From NCBI GenBank assembly GCA_963772375.1, contig CAVYXG010000005.1:868001-932000 (forward strand): a stretch of DNA of 64,000 nt, written 5' to 3'. Below, one piece after another: positions 43,022 to 51,138 of the stretch (the first letter of the stretch is position 1; every line of letters starts with the position of its first letter). Under the pieces are notes generated by a model. The model was not told the origin of the DNA, ran no database searches, and was given only the letters and a program-made list of their open reading frames with translations. This DNA is from DATBHM01 sp963772375 (GTDB lineage Bacteria; Actinomycetota; UBA4738; JACQTL01). Made by a program: the position numbers and the translations under genes.

Positions 43022-43489
43022 ATGACCTACGAGATCGAGCTGAAGGACCTTCCGGACCGCTACGTCGTCACGGCTCGGACCACCACGACGCCGGACAAGA
43101 TCGGGGGGACGTTCGGCGAGCTGCTCCCGCAGGTGGACGCCGAGATCCTCAACGCCGGTGTCCGGCCCACCGGGCCGGCGTTCGCCATCTACCACGTGTA
43201 CCGGGACGACGAGGTCGACATGGAGCTCGGATTCCCGGTCGACGAGCCCATCCCGACCACCGATCCGGTGATCGGCCGCGAGCTGCCCGCCACGAAGGCG
43301 GCGGTGACGTTCCACCATGGCCCGTACACGGCCCTGGGAGCGGCATACCGGGCCGTCGAGGCCTGGATGCACGAGAACGGCCGCGAAGCGTCCGGCCCGG
43401 CCTGGGAGGTCTACTGGGTGGGCCCGATGGACGTCGGGGACGACAGCTCGAAGTGGAACACGGAGGTCGGCTACCCGATCAAGGAGTAG
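43022..43489 (+). CDS. GyrI-like (AraC effector-binding) domain protein
   Basis: 155 residues; GAAGGAGCGAACGC precedes ATG 43022. The SHS2-type small-molecule-binding domain of GyrI/Rob: ELKDLPDRYVVTARTTTT, then FAIYHVYRDDEVDMELGFPVDEPI, AAVTFHHGPYTALGAAYRAVEAWMHENG, and WEVYWVGPMD. The conserved Glu and aromatic pocket are present. It binds hydrophobic small molecules; with no DNA-binding part it may sequester a ligand. Confidence 0.9.
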   Translation: MTYEIELKDLPDRYVVTARTTTTPDKIGGTFGELLPQVDAEILNAGVRPTGPAFAIYHVYRDDEVDMELGFPVDEPIPTTDPVIGRELPATKAAVTFHHGPYTALGAAYRAVEAWMHENGREASGPAWEVYWVGPMDVGDDSSKWNTEVGYPIKE

Positions 43490-43667
43490 TTCTCGGCTCG
43501 CGCCGGCGACGATTGGGGCTCCGTGACGGTTCGATGTCGGACCCGAGTGTCCCCGACCATCCCCTAGGAACACTGATCGCGGGCACGGACAGAACTTTCT
43601 TCGAACCGTCCGAACCCTCCGAACGGTGGCGTCGAAAGATGGGTGCAACCCCCCTCCCTGGAGGTTG

Positions 43668-43699
43668 TGAGGACCCCGGCGCCCCCGTCGGGGTCCTCA
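43668..43699 (+). terminator. Hairpin upstream of 43742
   Basis: TGAGGACCCCG and CGGGGTCCTCA form an 11-pair stem with a ten-base loop. It lies 43 bases before the next start, just ahead of the -10 box; probably it ends upstream transcription. Confidence 0.5.
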
Positions 43700-43727
43700 G
43701 CTTTCTGGCCCGCGAACGGGCCTTTCG

Positions 43728-43733
43728 TACACT
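43728..43733 (+). promoter_or_regulatory. Putative leaderless -10 box for 43742
   Basis: TACACT eight bases before ATG 43742. Confidence 0.5.
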
Positions 43734-43741
43734 CGCAGGCG

Positions 43742-45109
43742 ATGCCGACCCCTTCCGCTGCGCTCGGCCGCGTCCTCGCCGGCGCGCTGGCCGTGGTGCT
43801 GCTGGCGGCCGTCGCCGCCCTGACCTGGCCGAACATGCCACCCGACCCCCGCCCGCCGGTGGTCGACGCGAGCCGGTTCGCCACGAAGACGCCCATCAAG
43901 CACGTCATCTTCCTGGTCAAGGAGAACCGGACCTTCGACCAGATGTACGGGCTGTTCCCGGGCGCCGACGGAACGACGACCGGCAGGATGGGCGGGCAGA
44001 CGGTGCCGCTCACGCAGGGCATCCCCCAGCGCCTGCCCCAGGACATCGTCCACAGCTACGAACGGGCCCTCGCCGACTGGGACCACGGGAAGATGGACGG
44101 GTTCGGCTACAGCTCGTTCGCCCGCAGGGCCGCGTACAGCGAGGCGCTGCCCACGGACATCCCGAACTACTGGCACTGGGCCCAGGACTACGTGCTGGGG
44201 GACCGGTTCTTCGCCTCGGTGAACGGCCCCTCGTTCCCGAACCACCTGTTCACGATCGCCGCGCAGTCCGCGGGCACGCACGACAACCCCCGGCCGGACG
44301 ACGACGCCGTGGTGCAGTCGGGGAGCGGGTTCCGAAAGGTCTGGGGGTGCGACGCCCGCCCCGGACAGACGGCCGACGTGGTGGATCCCGAGGGCTACGT
44401 CGCGAGCGTTCCGCCCTGCTTCGACATCCCCACCGAGGGCGACCTGCTGAACCACAGGGGCATCCCGTGGGCCTACTACTCGGCCTCCTACGTGCAGAAG
44501 GGCTACATCTGGTCGGCGTACGACGCCATCCGCCACATCCGGAACACCGACCAGTGGCAGCGCCACGTGTTCGGCACGGACGATCTGGTCCGCGACATCT
44601 CCGACGACCGGCTGCCGCCGGTGACGTGGGCGACGCCCCGCTACCAGCTGTCCGACCATCCCGAGTACAACTTCTGCTGGGGCGAGGACTGGACCACCCA
44701 GGTCGTGAACGCGGTCATGGAGAGCCCGATGTGGAAGGACACCGCGATCTTCATCACCTGGGACGACTGGGGCGGGTTCTACGACCACGTCCCCCCGCCG
44801 CAGGTGGACGAGTTCGGCCTGGGGATCCGGGTCCCGCTGCTGATGATCAGCCCGTACGCCAAGCGGGGGTTCGTCGACCACACCACCGGAGAGTTCTCCT
44901 CGGTGCTGAAGTTCATCGAGATGAACTGGGGCCTGCCCTCGCTGACCCGGCGCGACCGGTCGGCGAGCGACCTGTCGGAGGCGTTCGACTTCTCCCAGGC
45001 CCCGAGGCCGCCCGACCCCCTGCCGCTCCGCACAAACTGTGAGGGGTCGCCGATGGACGACGGGCCGGCACCCCGGCCGGGCGACGGGACCGGCGACGAC
45101 GACGGCTGA
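43742..45109 (+). CDS. Exported phosphoesterase family protein (phospholipase C/AcpA-like)
   Basis: 455 residues. One N-terminal transmembrane or signal segment (VLAGALAVVLLAAVAAL). Then the PF04185 phosphoesterase: IKHVIFLVKENRTFDQMYG with the catalytic/metal Glu-Asn, ASVNGPSFPNHLFTIA, FITWDDWGGFYDHVPPP (metal Asp, His), and VPLLMISPYAKRGFVDHTTGEFSSVLKFIE. The fold is alkaline-phosphatase-like and hydrolyses phosphodiesters or monoesters on phospholipids or small substrates. An acidic Pro-rich tail follows. Possibly involved in phosphate acquisition; no Pho-box-like repeat was seen. Confidence 0.92.
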   Translation: MPTPSAALGRVLAGALAVVLLAAVAALTWPNMPPDPRPPVVDASRFATKTPIKHVIFLVKENRTFDQMYGLFPGADGTTTGRMGGQTVPLTQGIPQRLPQDIVHSYERALADWDHGKMDGFGYSSFARRAAYSEALPTDIPNYWHWAQDYVLGDRFFASVNGPSFPNHLFTIAAQSAGTHDNPRPDDDAVVQSGSGFRKVWGCDARPGQTADVVDPEGYVASVPPCFDIPTEGDLLNHRGIPWAYYSASYVQKGYIWSAYDAIRHIRNTDQWQRHVFGTDDLVRDISDDRLPPVTWATPRYQLSDHPEYNFCWGEDWTTQVVNAVMESPMWKDTAIFITWDDWGGFYDHVPPPQVDEFGLGIRVPLLMISPYAKRGFVDHTTGEFSSVLKFIEMNWGLPSLTRRDRSASDLSEAFDFSQAPRPPDPLPLRTNCEGSPMDDGPAPRPGDGTGDDDG

Positions 45110-45155
45110 CCGGCGCCCGGGTGCTGCGTCGGCGGGGCGTGCAACAATCGCGGGG

Positions 45156-45986
45156 ATGGCCGCGACCGGTCCTTTCGTGAAGCTGGAGCGACTCCACGCC
45201 GTCGTGGCGTCCACGGGCGGCGCCGTCGTGGCGTTCTCCGGGGGGACCGACTCCGCGCTGGTGGCGGCCGTGGCGGCTCGGGCGCTCGGCCCGAGGGCGC
45301 TGGCCGTGACGGCCGTGTCGCCGTCGCTCCCGCCCGGGGAGCTGCGCGAGGCCCGCCGCGTCGCCGGGGTCGTCGGCATCCGTCACCGCTCGGTGCGCAC
45401 CCACGAGGTCGAGAACGAGGCGTACCTGGCCAACGGCGCCGACCGCTGCTACCACTGCAAGACCGAGCTGTACGGCGTCCTGGAGCAGGTGGCGGCCGCG
45501 GAGGCGCTCCCGGCGGTCCTGTCGGGAGCCAATGTCGACGACCTGGGGGACTGGCGCCCGGGCCTTCGGGCGGCCGCGGAGCACGCGGTCCGGCACCCAC
45601 TGGTCGAGGCGGGGTTCACCAAGGCGGAGGTGCGGGACGCCGCGCGCCACCTCGGGGTTCCGACGTGGGACAAGCCGGCGTCGGCGTGCCTGTCGTCGCG
45701 CATCGAGCACGGAGTGAGGATCACGGTGGAGGACCTGACGCGGGTGGGGCGGGCCGAACGGGCCCTCAAGGAGCTGGGGTTCCGGCAGGTCCGGGTTCGC
45801 GTGCACGGCGACGTGGCGCGCGTGGAGGTCGATGCCGCCGACCTGCAGCGGCTCGCGTCGCCCGACGTCCGCGGACGAGCCGTGCGGACGCTCAGGGACC
45901 TCGGGTTCCGGTACGTCACGATGGACCTCGAGGGGTTCCGGTCGGGCAGCATGAACCCGCCCGAAGCCGGGAACTCAGCCGAGTGA
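45156..45986 (+). CDS. larE: LarE-type ATP-dependent sacrificial sulfur transferase
   Basis: 276 residues. PP-loop motif VAFSGGTDSALVAA near residue 30, RCYHCKTELY, LSGANVDDLGDWRPGL, and DKPASACLSSRI with Cys178 corresponding to the sulfur-donor Cys176 of lactobacillar LarE. LarE sulfurates a nicotinate-derived pyridinium adenylate on the way to the nickel-pincer cofactor. larB and larC are not in this window; a nicotinate phosphoribosyltransferase (49692) is. Its stop overlaps the NIL-domain gene by four bases. Confidence 0.93.
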   Translation: MAATGPFVKLERLHAVVASTGGAVVAFSGGTDSALVAAVAARALGPRALAVTAVSPSLPPGELREARRVAGVVGIRHRSVRTHEVENEAYLANGADRCYHCKTELYGVLEQVAAAEALPAVLSGANVDDLGDWRPGLRAAAEHAVRHPLVEAGFTKAEVRDAARHLGVPTWDKPASACLSSRIEHGVRITVEDLTRVGRAERALKELGFRQVRVRVHGDVARVEVDAADLQRLASPDVRGRAVRTLRDLGFRYVTMDLEGFRSGSMNPPEAGNSAE

Positions 45987-46228
45987 GCGGCGATCGCCGG
46001 CCGGGGCCGCGGTTCCACCTGACGTTCCCCGAGCACCTCATCGACGAACCCGTCATCCACGAGCTGGGGAAGCGGTTCGACGTGGTGACCAACATCCGCG
46101 GCGCGAACGTCGACGAGCGCTACGCGTGGGTGATCGTGGAGCTCGACGGGACCGCCCGGTCGGTCGCCGACGCGGTCGCGTGGCTGATCGACCGGGGCAT
46201 CACCGTGGAACGCCTGGGGGAGGGGTAG
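45983..46228 (+). CDS. NIL-domain protein
   Basis: 81 residues from GTG 45983, coupled by a GTGA overlap to larE. It is a single NIL domain, RFHLTFPEHLIDEPVIHELGKRF then VDERYAWVIVELDGT and VAWLIDRGITVERL, the small alpha-beta domain found at the end of methionine/nickel-type ABC ATPases and ferredoxins. Here it stands alone. Possibly a ligand-sensing subunit for sulfur or nickel-cofactor metabolism (inference). Confidence 0.85.
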   Translation: MSGDRRPGPRFHLTFPEHLIDEPVIHELGKRFDVVTNIRGANVDERYAWVIVELDGTARSVADAVAWLIDRGITVERLGEG

Positions 46229-46596
46229 TGGGAAAGAAGCGGATCCTGTTCGTCGACAACCGGCCTGAGTTCATGCACCAGCCGGTGCTGCGCCTGCGGC
46301 TCGAGGGCTACGAGGTCGACGAGTCGACCTCGGGCGAGGACGGCCTTGCACGCCTCCGGGAGGACGGCTACGACCTGCTCATGCTGGACGCCGAGCTCCC
46401 CGAGAGCGACGGGTGGGGGACCATCCGCGCGGTGCGGGAGGACGCCTCCCTGCGGGACCTCAAGGTCATCGTGTTCATGGCGCCCCAGGGCGAGACGGGC
46501 AAGCTGGTGCTGGTTCCCGTGGACGGCGAGCTCCGCCGGCCGTTCAGCATGGCCCAGATGCTCGAGACGGTGGAACGGGTGATCGGCGGGCCCTGA
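46228..46596 (+). CDS. Degenerate receiver-domain protein
   Basis: 122 residues; GTG 46228 shares its G with the previous TAG. A CheY-like fold, but the acidic pair is DN (LFVDNRPEF), the phospho-acceptor region keeps Asp (MLDAELPESDGW), the Thr/Ser position is Met (VFMAP), and the conserved Lys-Pro is RRP. Loss of the pair and Lys argues against normal phosphotransfer; it may bind a partner or ligand constitutively. It is third in the larE operon. Confidence 0.85.
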   Translation: MGKKRILFVDNRPEFMHQPVLRLRLEGYEVDESTSGEDGLARLREDGYDLLMLDAELPESDGWGTIRAVREDASLRDLKVIVFMAPQGETGKLVLVPVDGELRRPFSMAQMLETVERVIGGP

Positions 46597-46618
46597 GACG
46601 CCGGACTACGACGCCGGG

Positions 46619-47911
46619 CTACGACGCCGGGACCAGCACACGGCCCCAGGCGAACGTGTCCTGGTACCACGAGCCCTCGTCGGCGACCCGCGTGATGCTC
46701 ACGCCGTTCGATCCCGAGTCCAGCGACCAGCCCCACCCGAGGAACAGGTCGACGTGGTCGATCGTCCCGTCGTGGTTGCTGTCGTAGAACAGCAGGTTGC
46801 CGGCCTTGGCCTTGTCGAACGGCACCCTGGCCTTCGCGCGGATCGCGTGCGCCATGTCGTTGGACGACCGCTCGTTGAGGACGTAGCCCTTGTAGGCCGG
46901 GTGGAACTTGGCCGCGTTGTACAGCGAGTCGCCCAGGCGGAGCACCCACCACATCAGCCCGGAGCAGTCGAACCCGCCCCGGGGCTGGGCGCCGCAGCAG
47001 TAGCCGGCCGGCGACTTCATGTACCACTCGCCGGCGTAGATGTACGGGTACCCGACGTACCGCATCGCGAACTCGACGACCGGCCGGAACGCCACCGGCA
47101 CGGGCCCCAGGTGGATGGTCTTGTAGCTCTCCACCTCGCTCTTCACCCACGTCTCCGACGTGTCGATCACGTAGGCCCGGTTCAGCGAGTAGGCGACCTC
47201 CGCCCGGTCCAGGTGCGAGCTCGGACCGACGTCCATCGACTCGTCCGAGTGGTTGTAGCGCAGGCCGATCACGGCCCCGATCAGCCTCGTGCCGAACGTC
47301 GGCCCGTGCTTGAACACGTATCCGTCGGTCGTGTGGATCTTGTTCGCGCCGGACACGACGTCCGACAGTCCGAGCGCCCAGATCAGCGCGTGGTGCACGA
47401 CCAGCGTGGTCACGGGGTCGCTCGGGTGGAAGTCCGACCCGTCGGCGAACATCCAGCCGTTCTTCACCGCGATGTTGACGTACGGCGCGTAGGGGTCGCG
47501 GGAATTCACGTCGCCGAACTTCAGGTGGGGGTCGGGCGTGCCGTTCGGATCGAAGGCGGCGACGACCGCCTTGGCGAACAGCTCCCGTGACTCGAGGTTG
47601 GCGGGCTTGAACGTCGATGAGCCGTAGTCGCGCATCCAGGTCTTCGTTCCGGCGACGTAGTTGATGGCGGAGCTGTCCCAGTACCCCGGCGGGACGTCGG
47701 TGAACCCGCTCCGCGCCGCCGCGGCCGATCCCGCCATGGCCGCAGCCGGATTGGGGTCGGTGGCGGGGTCGCCGGCGGTGACGCCGGTCGCGACGCGGCC
47801 GCCGGCAGCGGGCCGGTCGGATGCGAACGAGGTGCCGATCTGCGAGACGAGGAGCGTGGAGAACAGCGTGAAGACGGCGAGCATACGCCGCGAGAGGGGC
47901 CGCGGTGTCAT
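46619..47911 (-). CDS. SLH-domain NlpC/P60 cell-wall hydrolase
   Basis: 430 residues if started at ATG 47911, which gives a good signal peptide (SRRMLAVFTLFSTLLVSQIG); GTG 47980 adds 23 residues and follows TAGGGT by six bases, so it may be a leaderless start. Residues about 80-210 hold SLH-like repeats (FTDVPPGYWDSSAINYVAG, KFGDVNSRDPYAPYVNIA). C-terminus is an NlpC/P60 peptidase: CGAQPRGGFDCSGLMWW (Cys nucleophile), NDMAH, and GTIDHVDLFLGWGW (His). It likely anchors to wall polymer and cleaves peptidoglycan stem peptides. The last 37 bases around the stop are a tandem duplication. Confidence 0.87.
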   Translation of the reverse strand: MTPRPLSRRMLAVFTLFSTLLVSQIGTSFASDRPAAGGRVATGVTAGDPATDPNPAAAMAGSAAAARSGFTDVPPGYWDSSAINYVAGTKTWMRDYGSSTFKPANLESRELFAKAVVAAFDPNGTPDPHLKFGDVNSRDPYAPYVNIAVKNGWMFADGSDFHPSDPVTTLVVHHALIWALGLSDVVSGANKIHTTDGYVFKHGPTFGTRLIGAVIGLRYNHSDESMDVGPSSHLDRAEVAYSLNRAYVIDTSETWVKSEVESYKTIHLGPVPVAFRPVVEFAMRYVGYPYIYAGEWYMKSPAGYCCGAQPRGGFDCSGLMWWVLRLGDSLYNAAKFHPAYKGYVLNERSSNDMAHAIRAKARVPFDKAKAGNLLFYDSNHDGTIDHVDLFLGWGWSLDSGSNGVSITRVADEGSWYQDTFAWGRVLVPAS

Positions 47912-48045
47912 ACATCCGCAGTCGGAGATGGACCCCGGAACCTTGAACGGGGCCCCCGTGCGGAAGGGGGCAACACGCACCCCGGGACCCTACCGGCAGC
48001 CCTCGGGAGAGGCCAATCCACTGGTCAGAGGGGATGGGCTAGGAC

Positions 48046-48051
48046 TAACGT
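48046..48051 (+). promoter_or_regulatory. Putative leaderless -10 box for 48059
   Basis: TAACGT seven bases before ATG 48059. Confidence 0.45.
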
Positions 48052-48058
48052 CCCCCAC

Positions 48059-48253
48059 ATGGCCTTCTTCTGGCTCCTGTTGGACGCCGCCGGGGGACCG
48101 GCGGGGGAATCCGGGGAATTCGCCGATCGCGCGGCCGCCGAGGCCTGGCTCTCCGAACGGTGGGCCGACCTCAGGGATTCCGGCGTCGATGCGGTCGTCC
48201 TGCGCGACGGGGACGCCGAGGTGTACAGGATGTCGCTGGCCGAGGAGGCGTGA
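48059..48253 (+). CDS. Small conserved hypothetical protein
   Basis: 64 residues: FFWLLLDAAGGPAG, then FADRAAAEAWLSERWADLRDSGVDAVVLRDGDAEVYRMSL (residues 22-61). A short alpha-beta fold seen as uncharacterised small proteins in actinobacteria. The start is set by TAACGT and no Shine-Dalgarno. Convergent with the M23 gene. Confidence 0.75.
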   Translation: MAFFWLLLDAAGGPAGESGEFADRAAAEAWLSERWADLRDSGVDAVVLRDGDAEVYRMSLAEEA

Positions 48254-48259
48254 CGGGAA

Positions 48260-49657
48260 TCAGCAGACCTGGTTGAGGAACGGATACGGGTCGATCCCGC
48301 CGTTGATGACCGTGTAGCCGTAGACGCTGCGGTACGGGTTGGGCGGGATCACGTTCGGGTGCCACTCGAAGTGGTCGTGGGTGGGTCCGCCGGCCGCGTC
48401 GCCGGTGTTGCCCACGTACCCGATGATCGTCCCCGCGGAGACGCTTCCGAGCGTCCCGTAGCTCACCATGTGCGCGTTGTAGGTCCACCCCTCCGAGCCC
48501 GTCACGATGACCGCGTTGCCGCCGAGACCGTTGGGATCGGCCGCGGCCACACCGTCGAACGTGGCCCGGATCGGCGTTCCCTCGGGGGCCATGATGTCGT
48601 TCCCCGCATGCGGGTGGTAGCCGCCCGCGTAGCGGGGCGCGCCGAACGAGTCGCCGTATGCGTGGGGCTGGTCCACCGGGCAGTTCGCGAACGGCTGCCC
48701 GTCGACCGAGCCCCCCGAGCCGCCACCGGTATCGCCGCCCCCTGTGCCGCCGCCACCGGTGGTTCCTCCGCCGGTGTCCCCGCCTCCGGTGGTTCCCCCG
48801 CCGGTGTCGCCCCCGCTCTGCTGCTGTTGTTGGGCCTTGCGCGCCGCCTCTCGGGCCTGGCGCGCCGCCTCCCGGGCCGCGGCGAGCTGCTCGGCCTTGA
48901 GCTTCTGCTGGAGCTCCCCCACCAGGGCGTCGGCCTGGTTGGCCTTGGTCCGGAGGTCCGACTCGATGGCGGCGGCGTCGGCCGCCTTCGAGGCGAGGTC
49001 GGCGTAGATGCCCTTGGCCTCGTTGAACTTGGCGTCCAGGGCGTTCTGCTGGTCGCCGAGGTCCTGGAGCGCGGCTGCCTGGCGTTCGCTGATGTCCTGG
49101 AGCTGGGCCCGCTCGGCCGCGAGGTCGTTGGCGTGGTTCTGGACCTGCGCGGCGAGGTCGGCGTCGAGCGCGGACAGCTGGTCGACGAACTCCAGCCGGT
49201 CGGACAGCTGGCCCACGTTGGTGGAGCCCAGGATCACCCCGAGGCTCGAGGCGGGGCCCATCTCGTAGGAGATCCGGGCCCGTCGGTCCAATCGGTCCCG
49301 GAGGGATGCGTACTTGGCCTTCGTGGCCCGGATCGCCTGCTGCGTCTCGGCCATCTGGCCCTTGGTGGCGTCGTAGGCGTTCTGGGCGTGGTCGATCTTC
49401 ACGGCGAGGTCGTTGAGCTCGCCCTGCAGCGTGGCCAGGCGCGCGCGCTGGTCGGCCTCCTGCTGCTGGACGGCCGCGAGATGGGCCTCCGCGGCCTGGA
49501 TCTGGGTCTCGAGCGTGGAGAGCTGGCGCTTGGCAGCCTCGAGATCGCCCTTGGTGTCGGCGAGGGCGGGCACCACTCCCAGCAGGAGAAGGATGCCCAC
49601 GAACGCGCCCACGAGACGGCGTGCAGTGGTCGCCGAGCGGCCCCGGTTCGCTCGCAT
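48260..49657 (-). CDS. Coiled-coil M23 (LytM) endopeptidase, EnvC/NlpD-like
   Basis: 465 residues with signal peptide 1-33. Residues 34-270 are a long coiled coil (repeated QLSTLETQIQAAEAHLAAVQQQ type heptads), as in EnvC-like amidase activators. A Gly/Thr-rich linker of GGGDTGG and GGGTTGG units joins it to a LytM domain near 340-465: YHPHAGNDIMAPEG (metal His and Asp) and PTHDHFEWHP (second and third His). All zinc ligands are present, so it is probably an active peptidoglycan endopeptidase or a division-linked hydrolase regulator. Confidence 0.92.
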   Translation of the reverse strand: MRANRGRSATTARRLVGAFVGILLLLGVVPALADTKGDLEAAKRQLSTLETQIQAAEAHLAAVQQQEADQRARLATLQGELNDLAVKIDHAQNAYDATKGQMAETQQAIRATKAKYASLRDRLDRRARISYEMGPASSLGVILGSTNVGQLSDRLEFVDQLSALDADLAAQVQNHANDLAAERAQLQDISERQAAALQDLGDQQNALDAKFNEAKGIYADLASKAADAAAIESDLRTKANQADALVGELQQKLKAEQLAAAREAARQAREAARKAQQQQQSGGDTGGGTTGGGDTGGGTTGGGGTGGGDTGGGSGGSVDGQPFANCPVDQPHAYGDSFGAPRYAGGYHPHAGNDIMAPEGTPIRATFDGVAAADPNGLGGNAVIVTGSEGWTYNAHMVSYGTLGSVSAGTIIGYVGNTGDAAGGPTHDHFEWHPNVIPPNPYRSVYGYTVINGGIDPYPFLNQVC

Positions 49658-49691
49658 GAGTCCTCTACCTAACCGGGTGATCCGCGAGTCG

Positions 49692-51050
49692 TCAACTCTC
49701 GCGGCCCCCGATGTCCGGATTGTCCCGACCGCTTCTCACTCGCGCCTCATCCTGCACCCGCCGGGCGAGCAGGGCCAGCGCATCCGAGATTTCTGGTTGC
49801 GGCGCCTCCGGGTCCTCCAGGCGGCGCGCCGCCTCGGGCAGCCGTCCGAGGTCGGCGACGAGCCGGTCCCGCGCCGCCTCGAGCGGCTCGGACGGCGCGC
49901 TGCGGGTCCCGCGGGCCATCGCCGGGACCAGCAGCGGCTCGGTCCCCTCGGGGGCTCGGGCGTCGCGCAGGTCGAGCACGTCGTCGCCCGGGGACCCGCC
50001 CCGGAACACCTGCTTTCGGCCGGGCAGCGAGACCTTGCCCGGGGAGAGCTTCGCGGTTGGCCGGCCGTCGAACTCGACCATCTTGTAGACCGTGTCCAGG
50101 AACGGGGCGTCGGCGGACACCCCCAGCCGCGTTCCCAGGCCGAACCCGTCGATCGGCGCGCCGGCACGGACCAGCCGGGCCACGTCCAGGTCGTCGAGGC
50201 CCCCGCTCGCGAAGATCCGGACCTCCGGAAGCCCGGCGTCGTCGAGCATCCGGCGCGCCTCTCGGGCCAGACGGTCGACGTCCCCCGAGTCGAGCCGGAT
50301 CCCGAGCGGCGGCCCCAATCCCAGCTCGCGGATCACGGCGATCGCGTTGGCAACGCCGCGCTCCGTGTCGTACGTGTCGACGAGGAACGTGGCCCGGCCC
50401 GGGAAGTCCTCCGCGAACGCCCGGAACGCGTCGTGTTCCGACGGGAACGCCTCGACGTAGGAATGCGCCATGGTCCCGGCCGCCCGCAGCCCGAACCGCC
50501 TGGCGGCCGCCACGTTGCTGGTTCCGGCGAACCCGCAGATCGCGGTGGTCCGGGCCACGGCCATGGCGGCGTCCGGGCCGTGCGTCCGCCGGAATGCGAA
50601 GTCGAGCACGTCGCGCCCGTCGGCGGCAAGTACGCAGCGGGCCGCCTTCGACGCGAGCGTCGTCTCGAGCGTGATGCGGTTGAGCAGGAACGTCTCGGCG
50701 AGTTGGGCCTCGGCGACGGGCGCCGTCACCTCGAGCAGCGGTTCCCCCGCGAACAGGATCCGACCCTCCGGCACGGCCCACACGTCCCCGGTGAACCGGA
50801 GCCCCCGCAGGGCGTCGAGCGACGCGTCGTCGAACCCCGCCTGGGCCAGATACGCCAGGTCGTCGTCCTCGACGGCGAGCCCGTCGAGATACGCGAGGCA
50901 CTCGTCCAGCCCGGCCGCCACCAGGAACCCCCGCTCCGGCGGCAGGGACCGGACGAACAGGCTGAACGTCGCCTCGGCGTCCATGCCCCGGCGGCGGTAG
51001 CTCGCCGCCATGGTCAGCTCGTACAGGTCGGTTAGCAGCGCACGGCCCAT
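49692..51050 (-). CDS. pncB: Nicotinate phosphoribosyltransferase
   Basis: 452 residues. TDLYELTMAASY opening, FLVRSLPPERGFLVAAGL-like FVRSLPPERGF, DFAFRRTHGPDAAM, HSYVEAFPSEHDAFRAF with the catalytic His, LVDTYDTERGV, LGIRLDSGDVDRL and IFASGGLDD, then GFGLGTRLGVS. This is the NAD-salvage enzyme that joins nicotinate and PRPP with ATP. It could also supply nicotinate mononucleotide for the nickel-pincer pathway of larE. No operon partner; the permease gene starts divergently 88 bases away. Confidence 0.96.
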   Translation of the reverse strand: MGRALLTDLYELTMAASYRRRGMDAEATFSLFVRSLPPERGFLVAAGLDECLAYLDGLAVEDDDLAYLAQAGFDDASLDALRGLRFTGDVWAVPEGRILFAGEPLLEVTAPVAEAQLAETFLLNRITLETTLASKAARCVLAADGRDVLDFAFRRTHGPDAAMAVARTTAICGFAGTSNVAAARRFGLRAAGTMAHSYVEAFPSEHDAFRAFAEDFPGRATFLVDTYDTERGVANAIAVIRELGLGPPLGIRLDSGDVDRLAREARRMLDDAGLPEVRIFASGGLDDLDVARLVRAGAPIDGFGLGTRLGVSADAPFLDTVYKMVEFDGRPTAKLSPGKVSLPGRKQVFRGGSPGDDVLDLRDARAPEGTEPLLVPAMARGTRSAPSEPLEAARDRLVADLGRLPEAARRLEDPEAPQPEISDALALLARRVQDEARVRSGRDNPDIGGRES

Positions 51051-51108
51051 GGGTTGGCCCGGACGTTAGCGAAGCGTCCCGCCACGCGTGCGGGCTCGTC
51101 GTCGCTCG

Positions 51109-51125
51109 ATACCCCTGGGGGGTAT
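51109..51125 (+). promoter_or_regulatory. CsoR/RcnR-type operator
   Basis: ATACCCC, TGG, GGGGTAT: a perfect seven-base inverted repeat, the hallmark of CsoR-family (DUF156) operators. It overlaps the -10 box TATGCT of the permease, so repressor binding would block transcription until metal or sulfide is sensed. Confidence 0.7.
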
Positions 51126-51128
51126 GCT
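51123..51128 (+). promoter_or_regulatory. Putative -10 box of the permease gene
   Basis: TATGCT ten bases before ATG 51139, sharing five bases with the operator. Confidence 0.5.
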
Positions 51129-51138
51129 GCAGCGGACG

